Below, in pieces: positions 31,005 to 41,102 of a stretch of DNA of 64,000 nucleotides. This DNA comes from Euonymus europaeus. Its lineage: Eukaryota; Streptophyta; Magnoliopsida; Celastrales; Celastraceae. The notes beneath the pieces were generated by a model. It was not told where the DNA came from and did no database searches. It saw only the letters and a list, made by a program, of their open reading frames with translations. Made by a program: the position numbers and the translations under genes. Location: the NCBI GenBank assembly GCA_963580455.1, contig OY756957.1, positions 21,369,001 to 21,433,000 on the forward strand, written 5' to 3'. Numbering within the stretch: the stretch's first letter is position 1; each line of letters opens with the position of its first letter.

Positions 31005-32120
31005 GAAATCAAGAATTAACCCTAGGCTAATTCTTCATTAGGAACAATAGGGAAAGAACAAAAATTAGGTGAACAATGAAAATATAAACCACAATTTAAA
31101 ATAAGGAAGTATATGGAACAAGAAACGGGTTAGGAATCCACTAGCTTGATTAAACACAAATTACAACACAATTTCCAAAAGTTCATGTTTCATCCCTTTT
31201 CTTCCAACTTATCAATTTCCGATAAACCGAACTCATATAATCATATCGATAACCTCAATTTATTATAACAACATGATAACCAATCTAAAATCAAGTGAAC
31301 GTACCTTCTCTCTCTAGGATTTCCTCAAATCCTTCAAACTTCATGAAATTAATAACTCTACTTGAAATCACCAACCAAACTTAAATATGTAACCACAATC
31401 AAGTCTATAATCAAGTTCCTAGAGCATATAAACCAACCAAGCAAAGATTTGGATAAATCTAAACAAAACCTAGTTTTATGAAAAATCATGTAAACTTACC
31501 TTAAATCTCCATATCTTCTTTAAATCCTTCTTGAAACTTGTTATGCTCCACAAATTCACCGAAATTCAAGCCAAATATTCAAGAAATCTCGTTCTCTCAC
31601 TAAATTTTTCTCTTTTTCTCTCTCTTCTTTGCTATCTTTTTGGTTTCTCTCAAAAAGAAATGCTAGAACTGGTTCTTAAAACTAGTTTCCCGCGTTGGTT
31701 TCCAGACGCTTTAAGTGTGTGTCTGAACACCTCATGGTTTGGAAACCGTGCTGCTTCCATTTCTTCATTAGGCATCTAAATGCCTCTACATTTATCCGGA
31801 ACCCAAACTTCCACCTAATATAATCTACCTACCTTCCTTCTTTAAGTGTCGGATACCTCGTTGAGGTGTCTGGATACCTCTTTTTTTTCTTCCAGATATT
31901 TTAGCAAATTCACTTCCGGTCTAAGCTTCGATTTGATGTATTATGGGTCCAAAACTGATATGTGTGCTAAAAGTTATCACCTATTTAGTGAATCTAGTTC
32001 AAAAATGATTCTTTGTGGTCCTATGCAACACGATTGGTCCGTAACCTCTCCGAATCCATTTCCAATAATTTATCACCAAAAACTTAAACAAAATTAATAT
32101 TTATGGGTGGGGGTTTCACA
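31005..32120 (-). repeat. Truncated LTR inserted in Tat element 2
   Basis: The right edge is GGGGGTTTCACA at 32120 (minus TGTGAAACCCCCACCC), the same start as the solo LTR at 38817. Sequence 31460-32118 parallels 49870-50377: 'aagcttcgatttgat' near 31925, 'tgtgctaaaagttat' near 31960, 'ccatttccaataa' near 32056. The left part of the LTR is missing. About 0.5 kb or more of Tat RNase H sequence is missing at the junction. Confidence 0.8.
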
Positions 32121-33300
32121 ATCTTCCTCACATAACAGTTGCGCACTAACTGTGTGTTTTGATGTAGCCAAGTAAAAGTAAAGGACCTCTTCTACTTTGG
32201 AACAAGTGAGTAATGGCGGTTGACTGAGGTACTGCTTTAGGTCTTCAAATGACTTCAAGCACTCTTCTATCCAAAGGAACTCTTTCACTTTCTTAAGTGC
32301 TTGGAAGAAAGCCCTACATCTATCATCAGACCGTGCTAAGAATCATCCCAGCAAAGCTACACAGCCAGTTAGTCTCTACACTTTCTTTGCATTCTTTGGC
32401 GATTCGATTTTTAGGATCGTTTCAAATTGTCTGGATTTATTTCAACTCCTCTATTGTTGACACGAAAACCAAGAAACTTCCTTTAGCTAACACAAAAGGT
32501 GCACTTGTCCAGATTCAACTCCATCTAATACTTCTCTAACATTGAAAAGACCTTCTGTAAGTAGGTTAGGTGGTCTTCCGCCCATCTACCTTTTACGACT
32601 ATGTCATCCACATATGCTTCAATTTTTTTCCAATCAGGTCCTTGAATATGTAGTTGACTACTCACTGGTAGGTTGTACACGCATTTTTTAGCCCAAAGGG
32701 CATCACCTTGTAGTAGTATGTCTCTTCTGGTGTAATAAATGGTGTGATCTCCTTGCCTTTGGGATTCATTCTTATATGATGATAACCTATGTATGCATCC
32801 AAAAAGCTAAGTATCTCATGGCTTAAGGTGGCATCCACTAACTAATCAATTTTGGGGAGTGGATAGCTGTCCTTTGGACATGTCTTATTTAGGCCAGTGA
32901 AATCTACACATATTCTCCACTTGCAATTAACCTTTCTGACTATCACGACATTCGCCAACCAGATTAGGTATAGGACTTCCCGGATGAAGTCCGTGTCCAA
33001 AAGCTTCTTCACCTCTACCTTAATAGTATTCTATCTATCAACCTCAAAAGTTCTTCTATTTTGCTTAACTAGATTAACACCTACCTTGATCCATAAAATT
33101 TCATTAGCACTCCAGGCGATCATCCCCAAACTTGTGAGAAGGAGGTCTGTTAGATCTGTCCTCAACTTGTCATTGAGTTGAGACCCAAGTAATAACTTCT
33201 TTGATCCTTCCCCTATTGTAAATGGAACTAGTTCTTTTGCGGGGGTTGGATGGAGGATTTTGTCTTTTTCTCGGACGTCCAAGCTTTCGACTGAAATTGC
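32121..33300 (-). pseudogene. Tat element 2 reverse transcriptase and RNase H start
   Basis: The upstream side (33031-33282) reads TIGEGSKKLLLGSQLNDKLR and MIAWSANEI, the conserved lead-in to Tat RT. RT itself (about 32540-33030) is only readable in changing frames; 'atcatccacata' near 32602 lies where a YVDD-like motif (Y-V-D-D-I-V) is expected and supports it. RNase H begins EFLWIEECLKSFEDLKQYLS, then PPLLTCSKVEEVLYFYLATS at 32094-32288, and is cut by the LTR fragment. Heavily decayed. Confidence 0.75.
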
Positions 33301-33529
33301 AAATTTCTTATTATCCCTTAGCTTAATATATTATATCCCTCAGACTATCCTTTGAAGCCCTATAACTTCTTCTATTCCCATTGGATTTGAGAACTTCATG
33401 TGATAAGTCAACACTACTCCCCTATCATCTGTTGGAGAGGTCTACCGATGATACCGTTGTAGGTTGCTTTCACATCTACTACTAATAGGTCTACCAAGTT
33501 CATGACAGGTATTGGATGGCTACCTAGTG

Positions 33530-33880
33530 TCACATGTAGAGATATAATTCATTTAAGTGCAATAGGTTCTCTAGTAAAACCCTAAAATGTATGTCGGTAG
33601 GCTTTAGCCAATCTTCTGAATTTTTCATTTGATTGAAAGTATGGTAGAACAGGATGTCTGTCGCGCTTCCATTATATATTGGCATCTTCTTAACTATGAA
33701 GTTTGCAATGATGGCTTCTACCACCAAGGAATCATCATGAGGATACTGTGTTCCTTCATCATCTTTCTCTAAGAAAGTGATTCTTTCTTCATCTCTCCTA
33801 GTCTTATTCCATTGGGGCATTTGCTCGTTCAACCAGGAGTATGTTCTTCCTACTGATAAGTTATGTCTCTTGACTACCAA
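33530..33880 (-). pseudogene. Tat element 2 aspartic protease
   Basis: The frame includes ITFLEKDDEGTQYPHDDSLV and the active-site region MPIYNGSATDILFYHTFNQM. In this family the motif is V-D-N-G-S; here the catalytic Asp codon is Tyr (IYNGS), so the protease would be dead even in a continuous frame. It is otherwise one of the best-kept frames of this element. Confidence 0.85.
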
Positions 33881-33959
33881 CCCTTCTATGATGACTCCAA
33901 TAGTTCCAGTTGACCCATCCTCATGCCTTAATGACCCAGTATTTTGCTAGGTTGGCAGT

Positions 33960-35190
33960 GACCTTTACTTGGGCTTTTTTCTATCATCCCCTCATGCATC
34001 AACTCATGTTCTCTTCTCTTCCCTTCCAACAGTGTATCGACTCAGGTGTCTTCTCCTAATGAGACTTTTAATATGATCATTCAGATGTCTACAGTCATTG
34101 GTACCATAGTTGCAGTCCTTGTGGAAACTGCAGTATTGGTCGATCTACCTCTTCTCTTGAGGTGACCTCATCTTCTTCGGCCATTGAACCAAGTTTTGAT
34201 ATTTAATCTCTAGGAGGGCATTCTCAAAGGATGCGTTAAATAGGGTGTAGTTGATATACCATTCGGTTAGCTCGATTTTCCAAGATGATCGGTCATTTAT
34301 TTTGCTACTATCTTTATTTGAGGACTTACTGCCTCTAGTATTGTCCAACCTTTCCTTCCTGTAGTCCCTCCAGTAGTTGTGGCAGTCTCGACCAAAAAGT
34401 GAAAGGTTTTTAAAGCATCAATTCCTTTAGTATATTTTTCGACCCACGCTAGCAGTTCTTCCATAGACTAAGGTTGCTCCGTGCACAATGATTTAACAAA
34501 CTATTCATGATGAACTTTCCTAATCAGTTCTACATTAGTGACTATTATCTGGACATCCAGAATTCCCATGCACATTGGATTGAACCCGGTCATAAATGTC
34601 TGAAGTGACCCCGTTCTTTGTGCTCAATCGTTATAAGGTCATTGTTTATGGTCTTAGGCTTCCTCGAGCTGGCGAAGTGTAAGGAAAACTTTCAGGTCAG
34701 CTCTTGAAAGTTGTGGATGCGGTGTTGAGAGATTCCAAGGAACCAGGTTTTAGCTACTCTGACTAGGGTGGCTGGAAAAGCCTTGCAAATTATGGCATCG
34801 GTGGCACCTCAAAATTCCATCTTGGCTTTAAAGCCCATGACATGATCCCGAGGTCTTGTGCCATCATACTCATTCAGATCTGGATGCTTGAAGCCTCAGG
34901 ACGTTTCAATAGCCAGGATGTCCAGCGATAAAGGATTGAGGGAGCTATTCCATATGTCATCTAACTGCCAAAACCTTGCAATGTCGTGATCTTCCAATCC
35001 ATCTACCTGACATTAGTATGGACTGTCGGGTCCTGCGATTAAGTATCGAGCAGCTCCCTAGGAGGGTCTTCTTCAAGAGGAGGTGGCCATTCTTTGTGCC
35101 TAGTCCTCCTGTAGTGGATGTTTCAGGATCTACTCCTTCAAGTTGGTTTCTTCTCAGTCTGACCGTTGTGAGTTACTTCGTGAAGATATC
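33960..35190 (-). pseudogene. Tat element 2 gag
   Basis: The C-terminal part (34145-34348) reads YTLFNASFENALLEIKYQNL followed by VQWPKKMRSPQEKR, the usual gag segment before the zinc knuckle. In a shifted frame just below comes YCSFHKDCNYGTNDCRHL, matching the C-x2-H-like knuckle of Tat gag. The N-terminal capsid part (34400-35190) is recognisable only in fragments. The primer-binding site follows at 35195-35216. Confidence 0.75.
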
Positions 35191-35194
35191 TATC

Positions 35195-35216
35195 TCTTCC
35201 CAAAGATGATGCCAAA
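35195..35216 (-). other. Tat element 2 primer-binding site
   Basis: Minus strand TTTGGCATCATCTTTGGGAA lies directly next to the LTR end and matches the Tat pattern TTTGGCGCCGTCTGTGGGAA with a few changes. Confidence 0.72.
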
Positions 35217-35217
35217 T

Positions 35218-36300
35218 TGATGATGTCGAAATCAAGAGTCTAAGCTGGACAACAATCAATACAGTCAAACCTGCCGTTGCCAAGCTGGATGGCCTATACT
35301 ACAAGCAAACGTAAGCTATGAGGGGTCGATCTCATAAAGCTCTCTCAAATTAAGCAAAAGTAGCGCAAGCTTGTGGTTTGGCCTTTACCTGGTCAGTAGG
35401 GCTCCTTTTATAGGTACTTAGAGAGTCCTAGTTCTGGTGAGAATGAAACTCTCTTCTTCTTTACTTGAGCATCTATATCAAAGTTATAATTCTAACATGT
35501 CTCTACTCCTCATGGGTGTAGGACTCCTGAGAGGAAATTGGACCCTAGTGGTATTGGGAGTGAACAAGGCTGAACGACTGAGGTACTTTGACATATGATG
35601 AGGATAGGGTGGCAGAAAGTGATCTCATGGCTGAGTTATCCCACATTCGTCGAGCTATCCCACAATGTCTTTAAGGTTGAATAGGCCCGACCCTGAGCAA
35701 GGGCGGGCCTGTGCGACCGCACTGGGTCCTCTAATTTTTGGGGGCCCAATTTTTTATTTTATTTTAATACTATTAGACCAAAATCAAATCAGAGATATAT
35801 TGAACCTATATTTTCTAAAAAAAAGGCAAACCCAAAGTATAAAACAATTTGATGAAACTGAGGAACACACCTTAGTGTCTGTTGAGAAATTATTTATGCT
35901 TTCGAAGCTGTTATTGATGACTTTGTCTCTCAAAATGCAGTACGGTCTAAAATATTTATGTGATTTTCTGTAATTATAATTTTTTAACCAATTATTGTAA
36001 TGACTAGTTTTAATTTTAATGTAATGAAATTCAAGACGTGATGACCTAGCCTCCCTCAATTGGGTTCCAACCATCAAAAATTTCTTGTTGTTCTATTTTC
36101 TTGAATTTTGATTATTGGTTTATAATTTGACATTAGGAGCAAAAAAAAAAAATTGGGGAATTGCCCTAATCCCCAAAAAAAATTTCCCCTAAGGGCCCCA
36201 AATTAATTTGCCGCTTCGGGACCCAAATATGGCAGGGCCGGCCTTGCAGTTGAACTATACGAGGTCTAACCAAGCTATCCAGTAATATATGGATAAGATG
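35218..36300 (-). repeat. Tat element 2 5' LTR, interrupted by hAT
   Basis: The inner edge is at TGATGATGTCG (35218). A TATA-like 'ttttataggtac' lies near 35407 (plus). The LTR is split at 35682-36246 by an hAT derivative and resumes after the duplicated 8 bp. The outer edge was not resolved and could lie between 36300 and 36450. Confidence 0.6.
35682..36246 (+). mobile_element. hAT-type non-autonomous element with 8-bp TSD
   Basis: Termini are TAGGCCCGACCCTGA (35682) and, reverse-complemented from 36246, CAAGGCCGGCCCTGC, an imperfect inverted repeat of the C-A-G-G-G-C-C-G-G-C-C type known in plant hAT elements. Flanks are AGGTTGAA (35674-35681) and CAGTTGAA (36247-36254), six of eight identical. 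Inside, QSIKQFDETEEHTLVSVEKL is a small remnant of an hAT transposase. At 565 bp it is a deletion derivative. Confidence 0.75.
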
Positions 36301-37030
36301 GGACTCCATTGTGGCCTTTGAGCTGACCGAGGTGATGGATGATACGGTCCAACGAAGGTGGAGAACTACACTGTCATCCTTTGATTGGTTAGAATGTTTT
36401 TATCATGTCACTATCAAATTTTCAACAATCATAGTTATTTGATTTAACGTTGACTATCATGATTCTCATAAGTTATTTCAAACATTTTATATTTTCCATG
36501 AAAAACAAATAATCAATTTGGTCAAAATCAATGTAAATATAACCTAGACAGAACTAAAACAGTAAGACAAAAAGTATTGAGTTTTTTGGTCTGAATTGTC
36601 TGTTAAATTCCTTTTATCTCTTTGATGAATTCAAAAAGATGGGAACTGTGTCTACAAAAGGCTAGTTTTTATCTAACACAATAGTAAGTCATTTTCGTTA
36701 TTATTTTGTTCTGATTACAAAGTATTTCAATTTAATTTGATAGCTGTAATAATGTTATCTGTCTTGCTAAATATTAGTTGTCTTGTTAAAATATTATCCG
36801 TCTTCAATGAAAATAAATCCAAAAAAGATATCATATTAGAGAACATATATAATATCGATCCCAAATAGATATAATTATATGCATAATCATATCCGATTTA
36901 GGAAGAAGAAAAAATAGTTCGAAAAAGCAATAAAACCTCAAAGGTGATGCATCTTGGTTCGTAAAGTTGATTGGAGATGTTGATTGTCTTTGGCATTGGC
37001 CATATTGGCCGGATCTAGCCTTATTTTATC
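36301..37030. other. No gene seen
   Basis: AT-rich and non-coding. Its left part may be the outer Tat 2 LTR. 'taagttatttcaaaca' and similar A/T-rich tracts give no assignable structure. Confidence 0.4.
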
Positions 37031-37034
37031 CTTT

Positions 37035-37800
37035 CTTTTTTTTAAAGAAAAATGAGATTTTATTTCATAAAGAGGAGAAGAAGCTCTTCTCCGGGGGCTG
37101 ACAAAGGAGTGACAAGAGACTAACCCTTCAAAGAGAAAATAATCATAAGAGATCAATTTGCTAGAACCAATTCATGAAACATTTCACGCACTACTTCTTA
37201 ATTCTAATACCAGAAAAACCCATTTTATCCATTTGAATGCAACCTTTGACTTTGGCTGGTAGATTATCATACTTGTAACAAGTATACAAGAGTTGAGAAT
37301 TAGAGACAATGTAAGTCAAAGCATCAGCACAATAATTGACCTCTCTATAGGCAAGCTTAAATTGAATTTGTAAATTACAAAAATGTCTTAGGTTGCTTCT
37401 TTTTAAATACATCAATTGCCAATGACACTCATATCTATAAGATAGCACATTAATAGCAGTCAAAGAGTCGGATTCGACGACTAAGTGAGAATAACCCAAG
37501 CTAGAAGCCAAGTTTATACCATCAAAAATGGCTTTAATCTTAGTAAAAGTGATTAAATTGAATCCATAACAATTTGAGAAACCATCCAGGAACTTACCCA
37601 CCAATCACTCACACGTTTTTGTCTCTTCAAGAATGAGAGTTAACCTTTTAATTTTGATCCTCATGAAGTTACCAAAAAATTTATCTTCTTGAAGCCATCA
37701 AATCAGATTCCCTTTTATTGATATGGAAAGCTTGCTTGGCATCCCTTGATATTTGCTGCCACATAAGAAAATTATCATCTTGACAACTTGACTTCATGAC
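37035..37800 (-). mobile_element. 5'-truncated LINE tail
   Basis: The plus-strand T run at about 37034-37043 is the minus-strand poly-A tail. A 3' UTR with 'gagaagaagctcttctccgg' and the RNase H end follow. It is the same LINE group as 23382-23866. The 5' limit is somewhere near 37620-37800. No clear TSD was found. Confidence 0.75.
37191..37604 (-). pseudogene. LINE RNase H C-terminal part
   Basis: A 137-residue open stretch gives the second half of an RVT_3-type RNase H. FTKIKAIFDGINLASSLGYS carries the Glu-equivalent helix, HLVVESDSLTAINVL the catalytic Asp, and FKLAYREVNYCADALTYI the last Asp. The tail is LPAKVKGCIQMDKMGFSGI. Upstream sequence (to about 37800) is only partly readable. The Met at 37604 is incidental. 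Confidence 0.8.
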
Positions 37801-37858
37801 TTCCATGGTTTCCGACTCTATGTATGGCATGTGAAGCTTCTCCTTATCACATCATATC

Positions 37859-38326
37859 TGATGATGCAGGAATTAGACCATGGGCCTTCCATACATCACG
37901 GATAGAGGCCTGTCCTGGGCTAGGCCCCAACCCCCATGGACATACGCCGGCCCAGGGTTTATCCAGGGTTATATCTCGAGGATCTCATCTCGAACCCCTT
38001 ACCCCCAGGTGCCCGCACTCACCCACTACCACCAAGCTCATGGACATACGCCGGCCCAAGGTTTATCCAAGGTTATATCTCGAGGATCTCGTCTCGAACC
38101 CCTTACCCCCAGGTGCCCGCACGCACCCACTACCACCAAGCTCATGAGCTTGGTGGTAGTGGGTGCGTGCGGGCACCTGGGGGTAAGGGGTTCGAGACGA
38201 GATCCTCGAGATATAACCCTGGATAAACCCTGGGCTGGCGTATGTCCATGGGGGTTGGGGCCTAGCCCAGGACAGGCCTCTATCCGTGATGTATGGAAGG
38301 CCCATGGGCTAATTCCTGCATCATCA
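37859..38326. mobile_element. Foldback (large inverted-repeat) element with 5-bp TSD
   Basis: The 468-bp element starts TGATGATGCAGG and ends CCTGCATCATCA, flanked by ATATC on both sides (37854-37858 and 38327-38331). The two halves are near-perfect inverted copies meeting at 38144/38145 (CTCATGAG). The left half additionally contains a tandem duplication of a 104-bp unit (37936-38039 and 38040-38143). Frames on both strands give nearly the same peptide because of the symmetry and are not genes. It is GC-rich, unlike its surroundings. Confidence 0.85.
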
Positions 38327-38331
38327 ATATC

Positions 38332-38816
38332 TATAGGTCAATCATACTTCAAATGAATGAAAATTTTCTTTCATGTAATCTCGACTAGAAGAACAAGGAA
38401 ACCTTCTTCATATATACATTTTCTCTTTCATTTGGCTCCAAAACAACCGTGGTCAAAACTGCTTCATATATAATTGACCAAAGCCAAAACTAGTTCAATT
38501 TAGCTTCAATTAATGATGCACGAATTTCATCAACAAAATCAGCTTCATAATACATCAAATAAGTTCACGATGATCAATAGATGGAACCTTCAAATAAATA
38601 GCTGACAAGGCACCTCATTGATGTTCGATATATGAGTCCTATATATTGATTTTGATGTCAAAATATTCATATTGTTTGCCACATGCCTATTTGATATGCA
38701 TATGTGATGTAATGATGAAAATTTGTGAGATATAGGTCATATGCTTGAATGATTGAACTAATTGTGCCTTAGGGACGTTTTGATGTTATACCAGATCAAA
38801 GACCTCATTTTTAGTG
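38332..38816. other. No gene seen
   Basis: AT-rich spacer between the foldback and the solo LTR. It continues after the solo LTR at 41103. Confidence 0.4.
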
Positions 38817-39034
38817 TGTGAAACCCCGACCCAAAAATTTTAGTTTTGAGTCGAAATATGGATGATCTGTGAAGTACGGAATCATGGAAAAATAGTTTTG
38901 GAGCTTGGTTCGGTAAATGGGTCATAACTTTTAGTATACATGTCCGTTTCAGGCCCATAATATATCAAATCGAAGCTTGAACCGAGCTGGAAAATAAAAT
39001 TGAGAAAAACTGGGTTTTTGAAAAACAGAAACCG

Positions 39035-39235
39035 TCCGGACACCCTAAACATCCGTCGGGACGGTTTGTGCTGGAGCTGAGGCAGAGAAATATTAAGGGA
39101 AAATTTTTGGTGCTGTGAACAGTAGACCGTCCGGACACCCTACCGAGGCGTCCGGACGGTTAAGCCTACGAAGTGGGCAGAGAAGGGAGAAAGAGGTAAG
39201 CTTCCGGACAGCCACTTAAGGCGTCCGGACTGCTA
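39035..39235 (+). repeat. Three CGTCCGGAC-rich repeats inside the solo LTR
   Basis: 'ccgtccggacaccctaa' (39033), 'ccgtccggacaccctacc' (39129) with 'cgtccggacggtt' (39151), and 'cttccggacagccactta' with 'gcgtccggactgc' (39201-39232) form repeated GC-rich blocks near the LTR start. Confidence 0.7.
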
Positions 39236-40321
39236 TCGGGAAATCAGTTTTTAGGCTCAGTTTAGACAAATTCCTGCATATTTTTCTTGGAGAGCCCGAC
39301 TAGAGAGTGAAAGAGAGAGAGAAGAAGAGAGAGAAGGAGCTTTTGGTTGAAGTTTGGCTTGGGGATTGAAGGTTTGTGACCATTGAAGCTTGGGGAGGAA
39401 GATTCAAGCTTGGGTTTGGAGATTTGGTAAGTTTTCCATAGTTTTTGGAATTCTAGGTTTTTGTTAGATTCATTCGATTCTTTAAGAATTAGACTCTATG
39501 CTTTAGATATGTTGATTATAGGTTGATTTTGGATGTTTATGTAGATTGGTTTGTGTTTTGGAGTTGAGTTGAGCTTGGAGTGAGTTTGGAGGATTTTGGA
39601 AGGAATTTCTAGAGAGAGAAGTAAGTTGTAGTTGATATATTGATGCGTGTAAGGGTTCGGTTTCGCCACATTGTAGGTTTGGGCAAACTGAAACCCTAGG
39701 AACGGAATTTGGGGATTTGTGGTAAATTGCTCGGCACGAGGTAGGGGATTTCCAACCTTTCTATCTAACATTCGTTATTGTTGCCTAAATAGCGTTTCTA
39801 TTCTTCATTGGTCGCCGTTGTTGTGTTTCCGCCTTAATTGCTTCTAAGGGGAAACGAGCCTTGTGTGAATTATTGATTGATGTTGAATGTTGCATGACCC
39901 GATTCGTGTTCTCTCATTTACGGACACGTTGTGATTTTTCGTTCATGCATCATGGTAGTTATGTAAGATATATAGGATATTCATATATACTTATCTATTC
40001 GGCATGACATGTCATAATTCATTAGAGATGCATGGGGGACTCGAGTATGGACTCGGGAACCTTTAGGTTACTTGAAAGCCACATGGGAGGATGACAAGGT
40101 GAAGGTTGTTATCACCAAGTCACATGAACCCCATATGGGGTAACGCACTAGGGGTAGGGTCAAGAGTGACTTGCCTTGTGGGGTGCGGGTGCCCCTTTCT
40201 TTTATTTTTTAGTCAGATAGGTTTGGAACCTTATACAAAGGGCTGCTTGCTGCTCGCCCTTATCTCTAAAGGGGCTTATGCACTCTACTCGTTACCACTA
40301 AACGACGAAGCCAGGAGCGGA

Positions 40322-40376
40322 AGGAGGGACTTGAACCCTATGGGCGTGATAGGTTCACGCAACCGGATGATCCTAG
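40322..40376 (-). mobile_element. tRNA-derived segment, candidate SINE head
   Basis: On the minus strand GCGTGAACCTATCACGC forms a perfect 5-bp stem with a 7-base loop (an anticodon-arm shape). AGGGTTCAAGTCCCT forms a T-arm with a B-box-like GGTTCAAGTCC. CCGGTT lies where a D-loop would be. The full cloverleaf is incomplete (no proper D-stem, position 33 is not T), so it is not a working tRNA. An A-rich stretch (plus strand 'tttcttttattttttag', 40196-40212) lies about 110 bp downstream and could be the SINE tail. No TSD was identified. Confidence 0.45.
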
Positions 40377-41102
40377 GAGTGGTTGGTTGTGGTGAGCTTG
40401 CTCCCGTGCAATATTACATTGAGTTGCAATGATATTGTGGTTGTTGTGCTCCGAAAGGGTTTATCCGGATAAATGTTGATGTGAATTTGTTGAGTATACG
40501 TTCATGTGGTAGGTACATATTGATGCATTACTTCCTTTTGGTTCTGCCTATATCAATGTTTATTTCCTTACCCTACTGAGCTTCTAGCTCATTCCTTTAC
40601 TTTCTTCCTTCCACAGGAGATACCGGTACGAGTGCCGGTGGTGCGGATCGATGAGCGGGACGTGACATGGATGGCCCTGGGTAGGATGGGGTGCTAGAGA
40701 TATACTCTATGCATGTGGGTGTATGTAGTATATCTAAGTTGTGAGAATATAACCTTTTGGCACGGTTGTGCTTGCATGTTGATGTGGATGTTGAATTATG
40801 GTTATATTTGATGATATAAAAATCTGTGTGTGGATTTATTTGTGATGCCATCAGTTTGTGCATGCTGGTAGTGGATGGCCTGAGGCCTAGGGTCAGGATT
40901 TCATGTGGTTGAGGCTCGAGGCCTATGTTTGCTAGGTTGCTAGTGTGATGTTGTTGTTGCTGCGTTTCTGATGTAGGTGGGCACTCTCCGATATACGGGG
41001 ATGTGCCGCCGGATTTCCGGTTGATCCCGGATGTTCACACTAGTGACCTAGGAAGGGTGCGGAGAGAGCACCCAGTCGCGTCTCCGGAAACGGGGCGTGA
41101 CA

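Larger units (their letters stand above)
29536..36300 (-). mobile_element. Decayed Ty3/gypsy Tat-lineage element 2
   Basis: A second Tat-type element on the minus strand: LTR (about 35218-36300, interrupted by an hAT derivative), primer-binding site, gag, protease, RT, RNase H (cut by an LTR fragment), then integrase. With the antisense ORF at 27860-29176 it would be close to a full set of parts, but no matching 3' LTR was found. Its LTR does not resemble that of Tat element 1, so it is a different family. Confidence 0.85.
38817..41102 (+). repeat. Solo LTR, 2.29 kb, with TSD TAGTG
   Basis: It runs from TGTGAAACCCCGACCC to GGGGCGTGACA and is flanked by TAGTG at 38812-38816 and 41103-41107. 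No internal retroelement sequence is present, so this is a solo LTR left by LTR-LTR recombination. It contains 'gtccggacaccctaccgagg'-type repeats around 39035-39230 and a tRNA-like segment near 40322-40376. Relatives lie at 31005-32120, 48250-50377 and 54236-55290. Confidence 0.9.

Noticed and set aside
37824..38356. Overlapping open frames on both strands of the foldback giving nearly identical peptides (MGLPYITDRGLSWARPQ...)
   Set aside because: The identity of the peptides follows from the palindrome and the tandem unit; there is no start context or family resemblance.
40328..40360. Functional tRNA gene
   Set aside because: The D-arm is incomplete, the base before the anticodon is not T, and no acceptor stem pairs; better explained as a SINE head.
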